Of a DNA stretch of 64,000 nt, positions 39,950 to 47,970 are shown piece after piece (within the stretch, counting starts at the first letter, position 1; every line of letters begins with the position of its first letter). The DNA is from JAWKHR01 sp041394725. GTDB lineage: Bacteria; Acidobacteriota; Vicinamibacteria; Vicinamibacterales; SCN-69-37. The stretch is from contig JAWKHR010000011.1 of the NCBI GenBank assembly GCA_041394725.1, forward strand, positions 1 through 64,000, read 5' to 3'. A model generated the notes under the pieces. It searched no databases. It had not been told where the DNA came from and worked only from the letters and a program-made list of their open reading frames with translations. Both the position numbers and the translations under genes were made by a program.

Positions 39950-41614
39950 TCAGCGCCGGATGTCCAGCACCTTCGGCGCGCCGAGGACCAGGATGACGCG
40001 GACCGCGCCGGCGTCGAGTGACGTCAGGCGATCGGGCTCGTCCTGCGGATCGAAGAATCCCGGCAGCGCCGCCGCCAGGTACTCGCCTGGCGGCAGGTCC
40101 TCGATGGCGTAGGACCCGTCGAGGTCGGGCTGGACGAGCGCGATGCGTCGGCTGCGGGGGACGCGCAGGCGGGGATCGACCGGATAGACGACCAGCGGGC
40201 GGTCGAACGCGGGCCGACCCGACGAGTCCGCGACGCGTCCGGACAGTGACGTCGTCCGATCGGTCAGCGTGAGGACGAGGTTGCGCACGTCGCGGCCGGG
40301 CGCGACGGTGAACGTGCCGTCGATGACGTCGACGCCGTCGAGCTCCGCGGCGATCAGGCGCCAGGGGGGAGGCAGGTAGTCGAACGCCACCGAGAACTCC
40401 GCGGGCGCCACGCCGGAGATGCTGAAGCCGTCGGCCGATCGCGTCACGGGAGCGGACTGAATCGCCGCGCTCATCGCGCCACCACGCCCGCGCAGCTGCG
40501 GCGACCGGCCCGCCAGATCCGGCGGCTCGCCCTGTCCGTCGAAGACGTAGCGTCCCGAGACCGTCATGCCCTCCGCAAGCGTCAGCGTGAGCGAGGCCGG
40601 TTCGCCGCTGGTGACAATGGCCGCCGTGGCCCAGAGCGGCGCGGGATTCGGCTGTCCCCGCGAACCGTGGCGCCGGGCGGTGACCGTGACGACATGGCGC
40701 CCGGCCGGCACGGCCCGCAACGTGAACGAGCCGTCCGGTCGGACCGGCGCCGACCGCACGCCGAACGGCGATGCGTACCATTCGGTATCGGGGTGCCACT
40801 CGGCCCTGATACTGCTGAACGGCATCGACGTGGCGTTCACGACCACGCCGTCGATGCGGGCCATCGGTTCGGTGACCAGCGCGAACGTCAGGCCGTCGAC
40901 GACGTCGCCCGGTCCGAGGCGGAACCGCGTCGCCTGCCGCACGTCGGTCGTGCCCGGGTGATACGTCACCTGATAGCCGATCGTGCCCTCGGGCGGACCC
41001 GCGACGACAATCTCCCGGCCTGTCATCTCCGGCAGGCTCGCCTGCAGCGTGCACGTCCCCGGCCGGAGCCCGAAGAGACGGAAGCGACCGTCGGGCCCGG
41101 TCGTGCCGCTGCCGTGTTCGTTCGTCCCGCAGGACGGCGCCGAGACGCTGGCGCCGGGGATCGGCGTCCCGGACGCGTCCACGACGCGCCCGGCCAGGAC
41201 GGCGGACCGCACGAGTGTCGCCCGGACGTCGCGCCGCTGTCCGTCGGTCAGGGGGATCAGGATCGGTGCCGTGCCGGGCCCCGTCTGTCCGAACGCCGCG
41301 CTCACGTGTCCGGCTCGCGAGAGGGACAGGCCGTAGCGCGCGGCGGGAAGGTCGTCGAAGCCGAACCGGCCGTCCGCGGCCGCGGTCGTGGTCGCGACCA
41401 CGCGCCCGCCGCGCGCGAGGCCGATCAGCGTGCGTCCGACCGGCGCGCCACGGTCATCGACGACGATGCCGGAGATCGCGCCACGCGCCTGTGCCCCCAC
41501 CGGCCGCCGGCGGTCCGCGGCCGTCACGTCGAGCGACACGGCGCCGAGCAGGCTCGCCGTCGTGGCCAGCCACGTCGCGATGATCCACCCGCGCGTGACG
41601 GTCATCCGTGTCAC
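39950..41614 (-). CDS. C5: secreted CarboxypepD_reg repeat protein
   Basis: A 554-residue protein with a signal peptide (GWIIATWLATTASLLGAVSL). Sandwich units start near 45 (AISGIVVDDRGAPVGRTLIG), 135 (VLAGRVVDASGTPIPGASVS) and 460 (SLSGRVADSSGRPAFDRPLV). The conserved mid-segment appears as VTYHPGTTDVRQATRFRLGP. The C-terminal module is VVYPVDPRLRVPRSRRIALV, IEDLPPGEYLAAALPGFFDP, then DAGAVRVILVLGAPKVLDIRR. I use the GTG at 41614, which overlaps the C6 stop (GTGA) and has GAGG upstream; an ATG at 41605 is the alternative. It is co-transcribed with C6. Its stop lies 100 bp from the padR gene of the other unit. No enzymatic motif is visible. Confidence 0.86.
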   Translation of the reverse strand: MTRMTVTRGWIIATWLATTASLLGAVSLDVTAADRRRPVGAQARGAISGIVVDDRGAPVGRTLIGLARGGRVVATTTAAADGRFGFDDLPAARYGLSLSRAGHVSAAFGQTGPGTAPILIPLTDGQRRDVRATLVRSAVLAGRVVDASGTPIPGASVSAPSCGTNEHGSGTTGPDGRFRLFGLRPGTCTLQASLPEMTGREIVVAGPPEGTIGYQVTYHPGTTDVRQATRFRLGPGDVVDGLTFALVTEPMARIDGVVVNATSMPFSSIRAEWHPDTEWYASPFGVRSAPVRPDGSFTLRAVPAGRHVVTVTARRHGSRGQPNPAPLWATAAIVTSGEPASLTLTLAEGMTVSGRYVFDGQGEPPDLAGRSPQLRGRGGAMSAAIQSAPVTRSADGFSISGVAPAEFSVAFDYLPPPWRLIAAELDGVDVIDGTFTVAPGRDVRNLVLTLTDRTTSLSGRVADSSGRPAFDRPLVVYPVDPRLRVPRSRRIALVQPDLDGSYAIEDLPPGEYLAAALPGFFDPQDEPDRLTSLDAGAVRVILVLGAPKVLDIRR

Positions 41615-43425
41615 GGCTGCCTCACGACCAGATCGATCGAGCGGGCCTCGCCGGGGCCGAGCGACAGGCGCGTTGCGTCGCCTGCCAGGCGCGCCAGCAG
41701 GTCCAGCGACGCGCGGGTGCGAGTCCCATACGAGGGCACCGCCGCGATCAGGTAGTCGCCGGGAGCCAGGGCGTCGAACGTGAAGCTCCCGTCGGGCCTC
41801 ACCGCCATGACGTGCACGCGGCTGCTGGAGTCGAACGGCCACGTGCGCCGTCGCGGATCCTCGGGGAAGAGCAGCACGGCCGCGTCGCGCGCGGGACCTC
41901 GCCCGCTTCGCACGACGCCGTCCACCGACGCCGGGTGCGCCGTCAGCAGGACCTCGACCTGCTCGAGATCGCGATCGATCTCGACGGGCTCGACGGCGAT
42001 GTCCCGGCCTCGGTACATCGCCGACACCAGCAGCAGGCCATCGCCGCTCGCGGTGAGCGTGTACTCGCCGGGAATCACACCCGCGATCCGGAACGCCGCG
42101 CCGTCCATCTCCGCGAAGTGACCGGACCGCGTCCGGTCCGGGTCCCGGCTGGCCAGTCCGACGCCCAGCCGCCGCGGCGAGACGGCCGGATCGTCGATGA
42201 CGACCCGGCCGGTGACCGTGACGCCGCGGCTGAGGACGAATTCGAGGCCCGTGACGTCGCGGTCGTCCACGATGAGCGTCGACCGCGCCCAGAGCCCCTC
42301 GTGGTCGGGAAGCGCGACGTCGTAATCGTGCAGCTGCCGGAAGACGTGCACCTCGTACGATCCCGGCGCGACGGCCAGGAACCGGAACGTGCCGTCCGAC
42401 GCCGTGCCGGCCTGCGGCGCGTCGTCGGGCAGGCCGGGCGCGCCGAGCTGGCCGGCGCGGACGAGCCGGACCACGGTCTGGGCGGCCGGGCCGTCGGGAC
42501 CGGTGACCCGGCCCGTGACGGAGACGCGCGACATCTGCACGAGCGGAATGTCGGCGGTGAAGTGCTCGCCGCTCGCGGCCTCGACGACCGTCGCCGCGGC
42601 CAGGTCGGTGACGCCGGGCGCGAACGTCGTCACGTAGATGGCATCGCGTCCGTCCGGCATGGGCGGGGCAGGATCGGTGCGGCCGCGATCCATGCGGAAG
42701 CGTCCGTCGGCGCTGCGGACTTCCGTGACTGGCGGCACCGTCTCCCGGGTGGCGGGTCGGGGGCCGAGCACGCGTTCGCCGACCGCCCAGGAGACGTATT
42801 GCCGGGGGACGACGACCCGATAGCGGCCGGGCGCCACGGTGAGAACGAAGTGACCGAGGTCGTCGGTCGTGGCCTGCGGCGACAGATCGGATCTGGCGCT
42901 CGATACCTCGATCGCCTGGACCGTCACGCCGACGACGGGTTCGTTGGCGGCATCCGTCACGCGTCCCTCGATCACCGCGGGGCGACGGAGCGCGATCACC
43001 ACGTCGGCAAGCCCGCGATCCGGCGGAAGGGTGAAGGGCCGGGTCGGGATCTCGACCCCGAGCTGTGCCTGGCCGTAGCCTCCGCTGAGATAGCCGGGCC
43101 GGACCGCCCGGATGGCCCATTCGTCCGAGGGCAGCGACGTGAAGCGGAATCGCCCGCTGGCGTCGGTCATGACCGACGGCACCGCGTCGCCGCGCACGAG
43201 CCGCGCCTCGAGTGTCACGACCGCCCCGGCGATCGGCGCTCGCGTCGCGGCATCGACGACCGTGCCGGCGAGCGTGCCCGGCGCCGGGGCCGTGAGGGGC
43301 GCCTGCGTCGTTCGGCTGGCGGCGGCAAGGCGACCGGCCGTCAGGGCCGCCAGGAGCGCCGCGGGGAGAACGATCAGGCCGACGGCGACCAGGCCGCCTC
43401 GTGTGCGGTGAGTGCTCCGTGACAT
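41611..43425 (-). CDS. C6: secreted CarboxypepD_reg repeat protein
   Basis: A 604-residue protein with an N-terminal hydrophobic signal (LVAVGLIVLPAALLAALTAG). Sandwich units start near 49 (TLAGTVVDAATRAPIAGAVV), 150 (VIEGRVTDAANEPVVGVTVQ), 310 (SVTGRVTGPDGPAAQTVVRL) and 510 (SVDGVVRSGRGPARDAAVLL). PGYLSGGYGQAQLG matches the GYLxGxYG(R/A)xxPG turn found in most C proteins, and YVTTFAPGVTDLAAATVVEA the Y-PG segment. The C-terminal module is LLFPEDPRRRTWPFDSSSRV, FDALAPGDYLIAAVPSYGTR, then LLARLAGDATRLSLGPGEAR. It is divergent from the second padR with 99 bp between starts and carries the two-part upstream element. Confidence 0.87.
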   Translation of the reverse strand: MSRSTHRTRGGLVAVGLIVLPAALLAALTAGRLAAASRTTQAPLTAPAPGTLAGTVVDAATRAPIAGAVVTLEARLVRGDAVPSVMTDASGRFRFTSLPSDEWAIRAVRPGYLSGGYGQAQLGVEIPTRPFTLPPDRGLADVVIALRRPAVIEGRVTDAANEPVVGVTVQAIEVSSARSDLSPQATTDDLGHFVLTVAPGRYRVVVPRQYVSWAVGERVLGPRPATRETVPPVTEVRSADGRFRMDRGRTDPAPPMPDGRDAIYVTTFAPGVTDLAAATVVEAASGEHFTADIPLVQMSRVSVTGRVTGPDGPAAQTVVRLVRAGQLGAPGLPDDAPQAGTASDGTFRFLAVAPGSYEVHVFRQLHDYDVALPDHEGLWARSTLIVDDRDVTGLEFVLSRGVTVTGRVVIDDPAVSPRRLGVGLASRDPDRTRSGHFAEMDGAAFRIAGVIPGEYTLTASGDGLLLVSAMYRGRDIAVEPVEIDRDLEQVEVLLTAHPASVDGVVRSGRGPARDAAVLLFPEDPRRRTWPFDSSSRVHVMAVRPDGSFTFDALAPGDYLIAAVPSYGTRTRASLDLLARLAGDATRLSLGPGEARSIDLVVRQP

Positions 43426-43442
43426 GGCGGCTGCGGGTCCTG

Positions 43443-43488
43443 CCGTTTGGACACCGCGAATGCCTGATTGGTCGAGCTCGCAACCCGC
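43443..43488 (-). promoter_or_regulatory. two-part element upstream of C6
   Basis: GCGGGTTGC (43480-43488, minus strand), then 22 bases, then CGCGGTGTCCAAACGG (43443-43458). Both blocks are identical to those upstream of C4, although the sequence between them differs in length and content. The second block is 18 bp before the C6 start codon, close enough to cover the ribosome-binding region. Confidence 0.45.
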
Positions 43489-43499
43489 CTTGTCGTCAC

Positions 43500-43516
43500 T
43501 CTTATTTTATGTAAGA
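43500..43516 (+). promoter_or_regulatory. putative PadR operator before the second padR
   Basis: TCTTATTTTATGTAAGA is an inverted repeat with 5-base arms TCTTA/TAAGA, ending 8 bp before the padR ATG in an AT-rich patch. It lies in the C6-padR divergent spacer and resembles the arms of the repeat at 39895-39909. It may serve both directions. Confidence 0.5.
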
Positions 43517-43524
43517 CTGCATCC

Positions 43525-43806
43525 ATGCTCGTGTCCGCCCTGGAAACCCTGGTCCTCGATCTGCTCGCCGAACACGGATCCACCTACGGACTCGACCTGG
43601 TGGCTGCCTCCAGCGGGCGCCTCAAGCGCGGGAGCGTCTACGTCACCCTCGGTCGGATGGAGCAGAAGGGCTACGTGACGTCGCGCCTCGAGGATCGGAC
43701 CGGCGAGGGCCCGCCGCGGCGCCTCTACGACATCACCGCGCTCGGCCACCGCGCGCGGCAGGCCGTCGATCTGCTGCGGCCCCTGCCGGACGGGCCGCGA
43801 ACCTGA
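43525..43806 (+). CDS. PadR-family regulator, ADOP-linked
   Basis: A 93-residue PadR protein: winged helix from LVSALETLVLDLLAEHGSTYGLDLV through RLKRGSVYVTLGRMEQKGYV, the wing RTGEGPPRRLYDITALGH and a short C-terminal helix RARQAVDLLRPL. It is shorter than the first PadR and belongs to a different branch (it has KRGSVYVTLGRME in place of GPGTLYGTLQKLV). It starts at the ATG at 43525; the frame is open further upstream, but that would run through the operator-like repeat. There is no clear ribosome binding site. The ADOP gene follows after 30 bp, so repression of both C6-C5 and padR-ADOP by this protein is plausible. Confidence 0.9.
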   Translation: MLVSALETLVLDLLAEHGSTYGLDLVAASSGRLKRGSVYVTLGRMEQKGYVTSRLEDRTGEGPPRRLYDITALGHRARQAVDLLRPLPDGPRT

Positions 43807-43836
43807 TTCATCGACCGTCCATGACGAGCTGATCCG

Positions 43837-46509
43837 ATGCTTCGATTTTCCCGCTGGCTGGCCCGACTCCCTTTCGGCGATCTCACCCGCCGCGCCTTCG
43901 GCGAGGTGGCGGCCGACTGGCACCACGAGGCGCGCGCGGCCCGCGGCCGGGCCGTCGCCGGCGCGCTCGCCGGCTTCGTCCGCATCGTGCTGTCGTCGTT
44001 CGGATCCTTCGAGGAGCACCCGATGCGGAACCTGGGCCGTGACGTGCGCTACGCCTGGCGGCGGCTGCTGGCCGCGCCCGCGTTCTCCGTGTTCGCGATC
44101 CTCACGCTGGCGTTCGGGATTGGCGCGACGACGGCGGTAGCGTCGAGCGTGGCCGCGATGTTCCGGCCGTACGCGATCCGGAACATCGACGAGGTCGTCA
44201 ACCTCTACCAGCGCCGGCCGCCGCAGGGCAGCCTGACGTCCTCGGACTACGACTACATCGCGGCGCACCAGACCGTGTTCACGCAGATGTTCGCGTGGGC
44301 GCGGACCCGCCTGTCGTGGAGCGGCGCGACCGGGGCGAGCGTCGTCCAGGGCGAAGCCGTCAGCGGCACCTACTTCGATCTCGTCGGCGCCCCGCCCCTG
44401 ATGGGCCGGCCGCTCGCGCCCGCGGACGACCGGCCGGGCACGGCGCCCGTGGTCGTCATCAGCGAGACGATGTGGCGGTCGCGGTTCGCCGCCGACCCCG
44501 CGATCGTCGGACGGGCCGTGCGGCTGAACGGCCGCGCCTTCGAGATCGTCGGCGTCATGCCCCGGTGGTTCACCGGCGTGGACATGCCCAATTTCGCCCC
44601 GACGCCGTACTGGATCACGCTCGCGCAGAAGGAGGCGCTCGAACCGACCCGCGAGTCGGGCGATCGCCAGCTGGGCTCGCTGCACGCGAAGGGCCGGCTG
44701 GTACCGGGCGTGACGATCGACCAGGCCGCGGCCGAACTGGCGGGCTTTGCCGCGCATCTCGACCGCGCGGATCCGCAGACCGAGGGCTACGTCGCCCGGA
44801 GCGGCACCGGCCGGCAGTTTCAACTGATCCCGACGGCCCGCGTCCGGCTCTGGGACAACCCGGTCGTGGACGATCCCTTTGCCCGGATGGGCGCCGTGGT
44901 CGTTGCGCTCACCGCACTCGTCCTGCTGGTCGCCTGCACCAACCTCGCGAACCTGACGCTGGCGCGCGGCGCCACCCGCCGCCGGGAGCTTGCCGTTCGG
45001 AGGGCACTCGGCGGCTCGCGCCTGCGGCTGATCCGGGAGCAGGTCGTCGAGGCGGCGGTCATCGGCGCGGCCGGCGGGTTCGGCGGCGTGCTCATCGCGC
45101 GGGCGTTCATGGCGGTGCTCGGCACGCAGGTCCGGGTCGGCGGCGACACCGGAATCCTCGTCAACCTCGATCCGCGGCTCGAGCCGGTGACGCTGCTCGT
45201 GGCCCTCTCGACGACGATGCTGGCGGTGCTCGTCTTCGGCCTGTGGCCGGCGATCACCGCCACGCGCGTGCGGCCGCGACAGGCGCTCGCGACCGACGGG
45301 GCCGGGTCCCTGCCGCGCTGGCGCGGCCGGCGCGCGCTCATCGTGGGGCAGGTGGTCGTCTCGGTACTGCTGCTGGCCCTCGCCGCGGCTTTCATGCGCG
45401 ACGCGCTCCAGGTCGCCCGGCGCGACCCGGGCCTCGACCTCGACCGCCTGGCCGTCGTCCGCGTGGACCTGCCCGGCGACCGCTACGACGAAGCGAGCGG
45501 CCGGCGCCTGCTCGATCTCGTGCAGGCGCGCACGCGCCAGTTGCCGGGCGTCGAGTCGGTGTCGGTCTCGTCCGGACTGCCCGTCGGCCTCGGCACGCCA
45601 GGCGGCGCGGTCCGGACCGGCGTCGATCCGTGGCAGCGCGTCGAGTTCATCGCGGGCACACCGGGCGTGTTCGACACGCTGGGTGTCCGCCTCGTCGCGG
45701 GCCGGCTGCTGTCGCCGGACGACCGCGATCCGGCCGACACCGTCGTGGTCGTCAGCGCGGTCACCGCGCGCGCGCTCTTCGACGAGCCCGCCGGCGCCGT
45801 CGGCCGTTCGGTGCAGTTCAGACGCACCCGCTGGGCCGGCGACGCGGACACGGTGGACCGGATGGTCCGCATCGTCGGCGTGGTGGACGACATGGACGTC
45901 GGGGCGCAGGTCGGGAGCCGCGACCACGGCGTGCTGTTCATGCCGTTTGCACAGCTCTACGAGACGCGCTACCTCTCCGTCCTCGCGCGCACGTCGGCCG
46001 AGCCGGCCGCGACCGCCGGCCTGATTCGCCGTGCGATCGGCGATCTCGATCCGGACGTGCCGGTGCCCGGCGCCGGCAGTGGTACCGAACTCGGCGGCAC
46101 CGTGAACAGCTTCCTGAACATCGCCGGCGGGTTCACGTCGATCCTCGGCGTCGTCGCCCTTGCGCTGGCGATGGCCGGGCTCTACGGCGTGCTCTCGCAG
46201 GTGGTCGCCGCGCGGACGCGCGAGATCGGCGTCCGCATGACGCTCGGTGCCACGCGTGCGCGCATCCTGCGCCTCGTCGTCTCGGACGGGATGTGGCCGG
46301 TCGTCGGCGGTACGGTGGCCGGCCTCGGCGTCGCGTGGTTCGCGGAGTTCGGCGTGGGGCGCGTGTTCGGCTCGAGGGTGCCCGAAATCGGGCTGGTGCT
46401 GTTCGTCCTTCTGCCGCTGCCGCTCGTGCTGGCGGGCCTGGCGGCGTGCTACCTGCCGGCGCGCCGGGCCGCGCGGGTGGACCCGAGCGTCGCGCTGCGC
46501 GATCTGTAG
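43837..46509 (+). CDS. ADOP permease (acidobacterial duplicated orphan permease)
   Basis: An 890-residue ADOP. A short N-terminal region (RWLARLPFGDLTRRAFGEVAADWHH) is followed by the internal restart-like MRNLGRDVRYAWRRLLAAPAF at residue 63. The first TM is FAILTLAFGIGATTAVASSV, then come the MacB_PCD domain (YFDLVGAPPLMGRPLAPADD, VVVISETMWRSRFAADP, FEIVGVMPRWF), TM block 375-520 including ACTNLANLTLARGATRRREL and RRALGGSRLRLIREQ, a second periplasmic domain, and C-terminal TMs with EIGVRMTLGATRARIL, ending YLPARRAARVDPSVALRDL. It keeps the ELAVRRALGGSR and EIGVR-LGAT loops that contact an ATPase in MacB-type transporters, although no ATPase gene is near. Pairs with the padR in front. Confidence 0.93.
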   Translation: MLRFSRWLARLPFGDLTRRAFGEVAADWHHEARAARGRAVAGALAGFVRIVLSSFGSFEEHPMRNLGRDVRYAWRRLLAAPAFSVFAILTLAFGIGATTAVASSVAAMFRPYAIRNIDEVVNLYQRRPPQGSLTSSDYDYIAAHQTVFTQMFAWARTRLSWSGATGASVVQGEAVSGTYFDLVGAPPLMGRPLAPADDRPGTAPVVVISETMWRSRFAADPAIVGRAVRLNGRAFEIVGVMPRWFTGVDMPNFAPTPYWITLAQKEALEPTRESGDRQLGSLHAKGRLVPGVTIDQAAAELAGFAAHLDRADPQTEGYVARSGTGRQFQLIPTARVRLWDNPVVDDPFARMGAVVVALTALVLLVACTNLANLTLARGATRRRELAVRRALGGSRLRLIREQVVEAAVIGAAGGFGGVLIARAFMAVLGTQVRVGGDTGILVNLDPRLEPVTLLVALSTTMLAVLVFGLWPAITATRVRPRQALATDGAGSLPRWRGRRALIVGQVVVSVLLLALAAAFMRDALQVARRDPGLDLDRLAVVRVDLPGDRYDEASGRRLLDLVQARTRQLPGVESVSVSSGLPVGLGTPGGAVRTGVDPWQRVEFIAGTPGVFDTLGVRLVAGRLLSPDDRDPADTVVVVSAVTARALFDEPAGAVGRSVQFRRTRWAGDADTVDRMVRIVGVVDDMDVGAQVGSRDHGVLFMPFAQLYETRYLSVLARTSAEPAATAGLIRRAIGDLDPDVPVPGAGSGTELGGTVNSFLNIAGGFTSILGVVALALAMAGLYGVLSQVVAARTREIGVRMTLGATRARILRLVVSDGMWPVVGGTVAGLGVAWFAEFGVGRVFGSRVPEIGLVLFVLLPLPLVLAGLAACYLPARRAARVDPSVALRDL

Positions 46510-46567
46510 GCCGCCGCAATTCGGGCGCCGCGCCGTCACGCCCCGGTGCTACGATCGCGCCCCGACC

Positions 46568-47689
46568 ATGCCCACTTCCACGCACGTCACCGCCAGCTCC
46601 GGCGACCACCTCGTGCTCGTCGGCACCATGAAGGGCGCGTTCGTGCTGCGCGCCGACGGATCGCGTTCGCATTGGGACGCGGGCGGCCCGTACTTTCCCG
46701 GCCGAGCGGTCTATGCGCTGATGTACGACGGCCGTCAGGGGCGTCATCGCCTGTGGGCCGCCGTGAACAGCCCGTTCTGGGGCTCCTACCTGAGCTCATC
46801 CGACGACTTCGGGCGGACGTGGAGCGAGCCGGAGACGTACGGCATCAGGTTCCCCGAGGGCTCGGACACGGCGCTGAAGCAGATCTGGCAGATCGTGCCC
46901 GGCGGTGCCGACCAGCCCGACACGATCTACTGCGGCGTCGAGCCGGCCGCGCTCTTCCGGTCCGACGACGCCGGCGCGACGTGGTCGCTCGTCAGCGGGC
47001 TCTTCGACCATCCGCACCGGTCGAAGTGGATGCCGGGCGCCGGCGGCCTGTGCCTGCACACGATCCTGCCCGCCGCCGACGACAGCCGCCGCGTCCACAT
47101 CGCGATCTCGTCGGCGGGCCACTACCGGACCGACGATGGCGGCCTGACGTGGCAGGCGCGCAACGGCGGCGTCCGCGCGCAGTTCCTGCCGGAAGGGCAG
47201 CGCTATCCGGAGTTCGGGCAGTGCGTGCACAAGATGGTCACGCACCCGTCGCGGCCGGACCGCCTGTTCCTGCAGAACCACTGGGGCCTGTACCGCAGCG
47301 ACGACCGCGGCGACTCGTGGCAGGACATCGCCAACGGCGTCCCGTCAGACTTCGGGTTCGCGATGGCGATGGATCCCACGACGCGGACACCGTCTACATC
47401 GTCCCGATCGAGTCGGACATGTTCCGGTGCACGCCCGAGGGAAGCTGCGCGTCTACCGGACGCGCGACGCCGGCGCGTCGTGGGAGCCATTGACCGGCGG
47501 GCTGCCGCAGGAGCAGGCGCTCGAGACGATCCTGCGCGACGGCATGTCCACGGACACGGGCTGGCCGACGGGCGTGTTCTTCGGCACGCGCAGCACCGCG
47601 TGTCGGGTCGACCGACGCCGGCGACTCGTGGACCGCGTTGCGCCGACGGCCTGCCGCCGGTCGTCTGCGTGAAGACCGCACGGGTCTGA
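46568..47689 (+). pseudogene. BNR/sialidase-like beta-propeller protein with four frameshifts near the 3' end
   Basis: The first 270 codons read cleanly: VLVGTMKGAFVLRADGSRSH, then BNR/Asp-box repeats such as SSDDFGRTWSEPE, SDDAGATWSLVSG, TDDGGLTWQARNG and SDDRGDSWQDIANG. After AMAMDP (47372-47377) the frame shifts by -1 (continuing DADTVYIVPIESDMF), again by -1 near 47440 (KLRVYRTRDAGASWEPLTG), then by +1 near 47605 (TDAGDSWTAL) and +1 near 47642 (DGLPPVVCVKTARV, stop). The shifts sum to zero and the original stop is used. An intact protein would be about 373 residues, cytosolic, of the kind often labelled exo-alpha-sialidase or WD40/YVTN; Asp boxes alone do not prove sialidase activity. Confidence 0.75.
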
Positions 47690-47694
47690 CCGCC

Positions 47695-47970
47695 GTGGTC
47701 ACCGTGGTCGTCGCCGGCTTCCTGACCGACTTCACCGGCGGCGCGCGCGAGATCGATCGTCGCCGCGCCGGCCACCGTGGCCGAGGCGCTCGACCACCTC
47801 TGGACCCGGCACGTCGCGCTGCGCGATCGCGTCGTGGACGAGCGCGGCCGCGTCCGCGCGCACGTGAACGTCTTCGTCAACGACGACAACATCCGGCACC
47901 GCGACGGGCTCGCGACGGCGATCGCCGCCCGCGACGAGATCACGATCCTGCCGGCGATCAGCGGGGGTGA
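47695..47970 (+). pseudogene. MoaD/ThiS-like small ubiquitin-fold protein with two frameshifts
   Basis: Joined across frames the product is a beta-grasp protein of about 92 residues: VVTVVVAGFLTDFTGGAREI, +1 shift near 47757, then VAAPATVAEALDHLWTRHVA, RVRAHVNVFVNDDNIRHRDG, and DEITILPAISGG. A -1 shift near 47965 is needed to end in Gly-Gly-stop, the C-terminal diglycine that is thiocarboxylated in MoaD and ThiS sulfur carriers. It begins 6 bp after the propeller gene, and I recall this pair as conserved in other bacteria. Its end overlaps the convergent lipoprotein gene by 13 bp. As written in this sequence neither frame gives a working protein. Confidence 0.65.
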
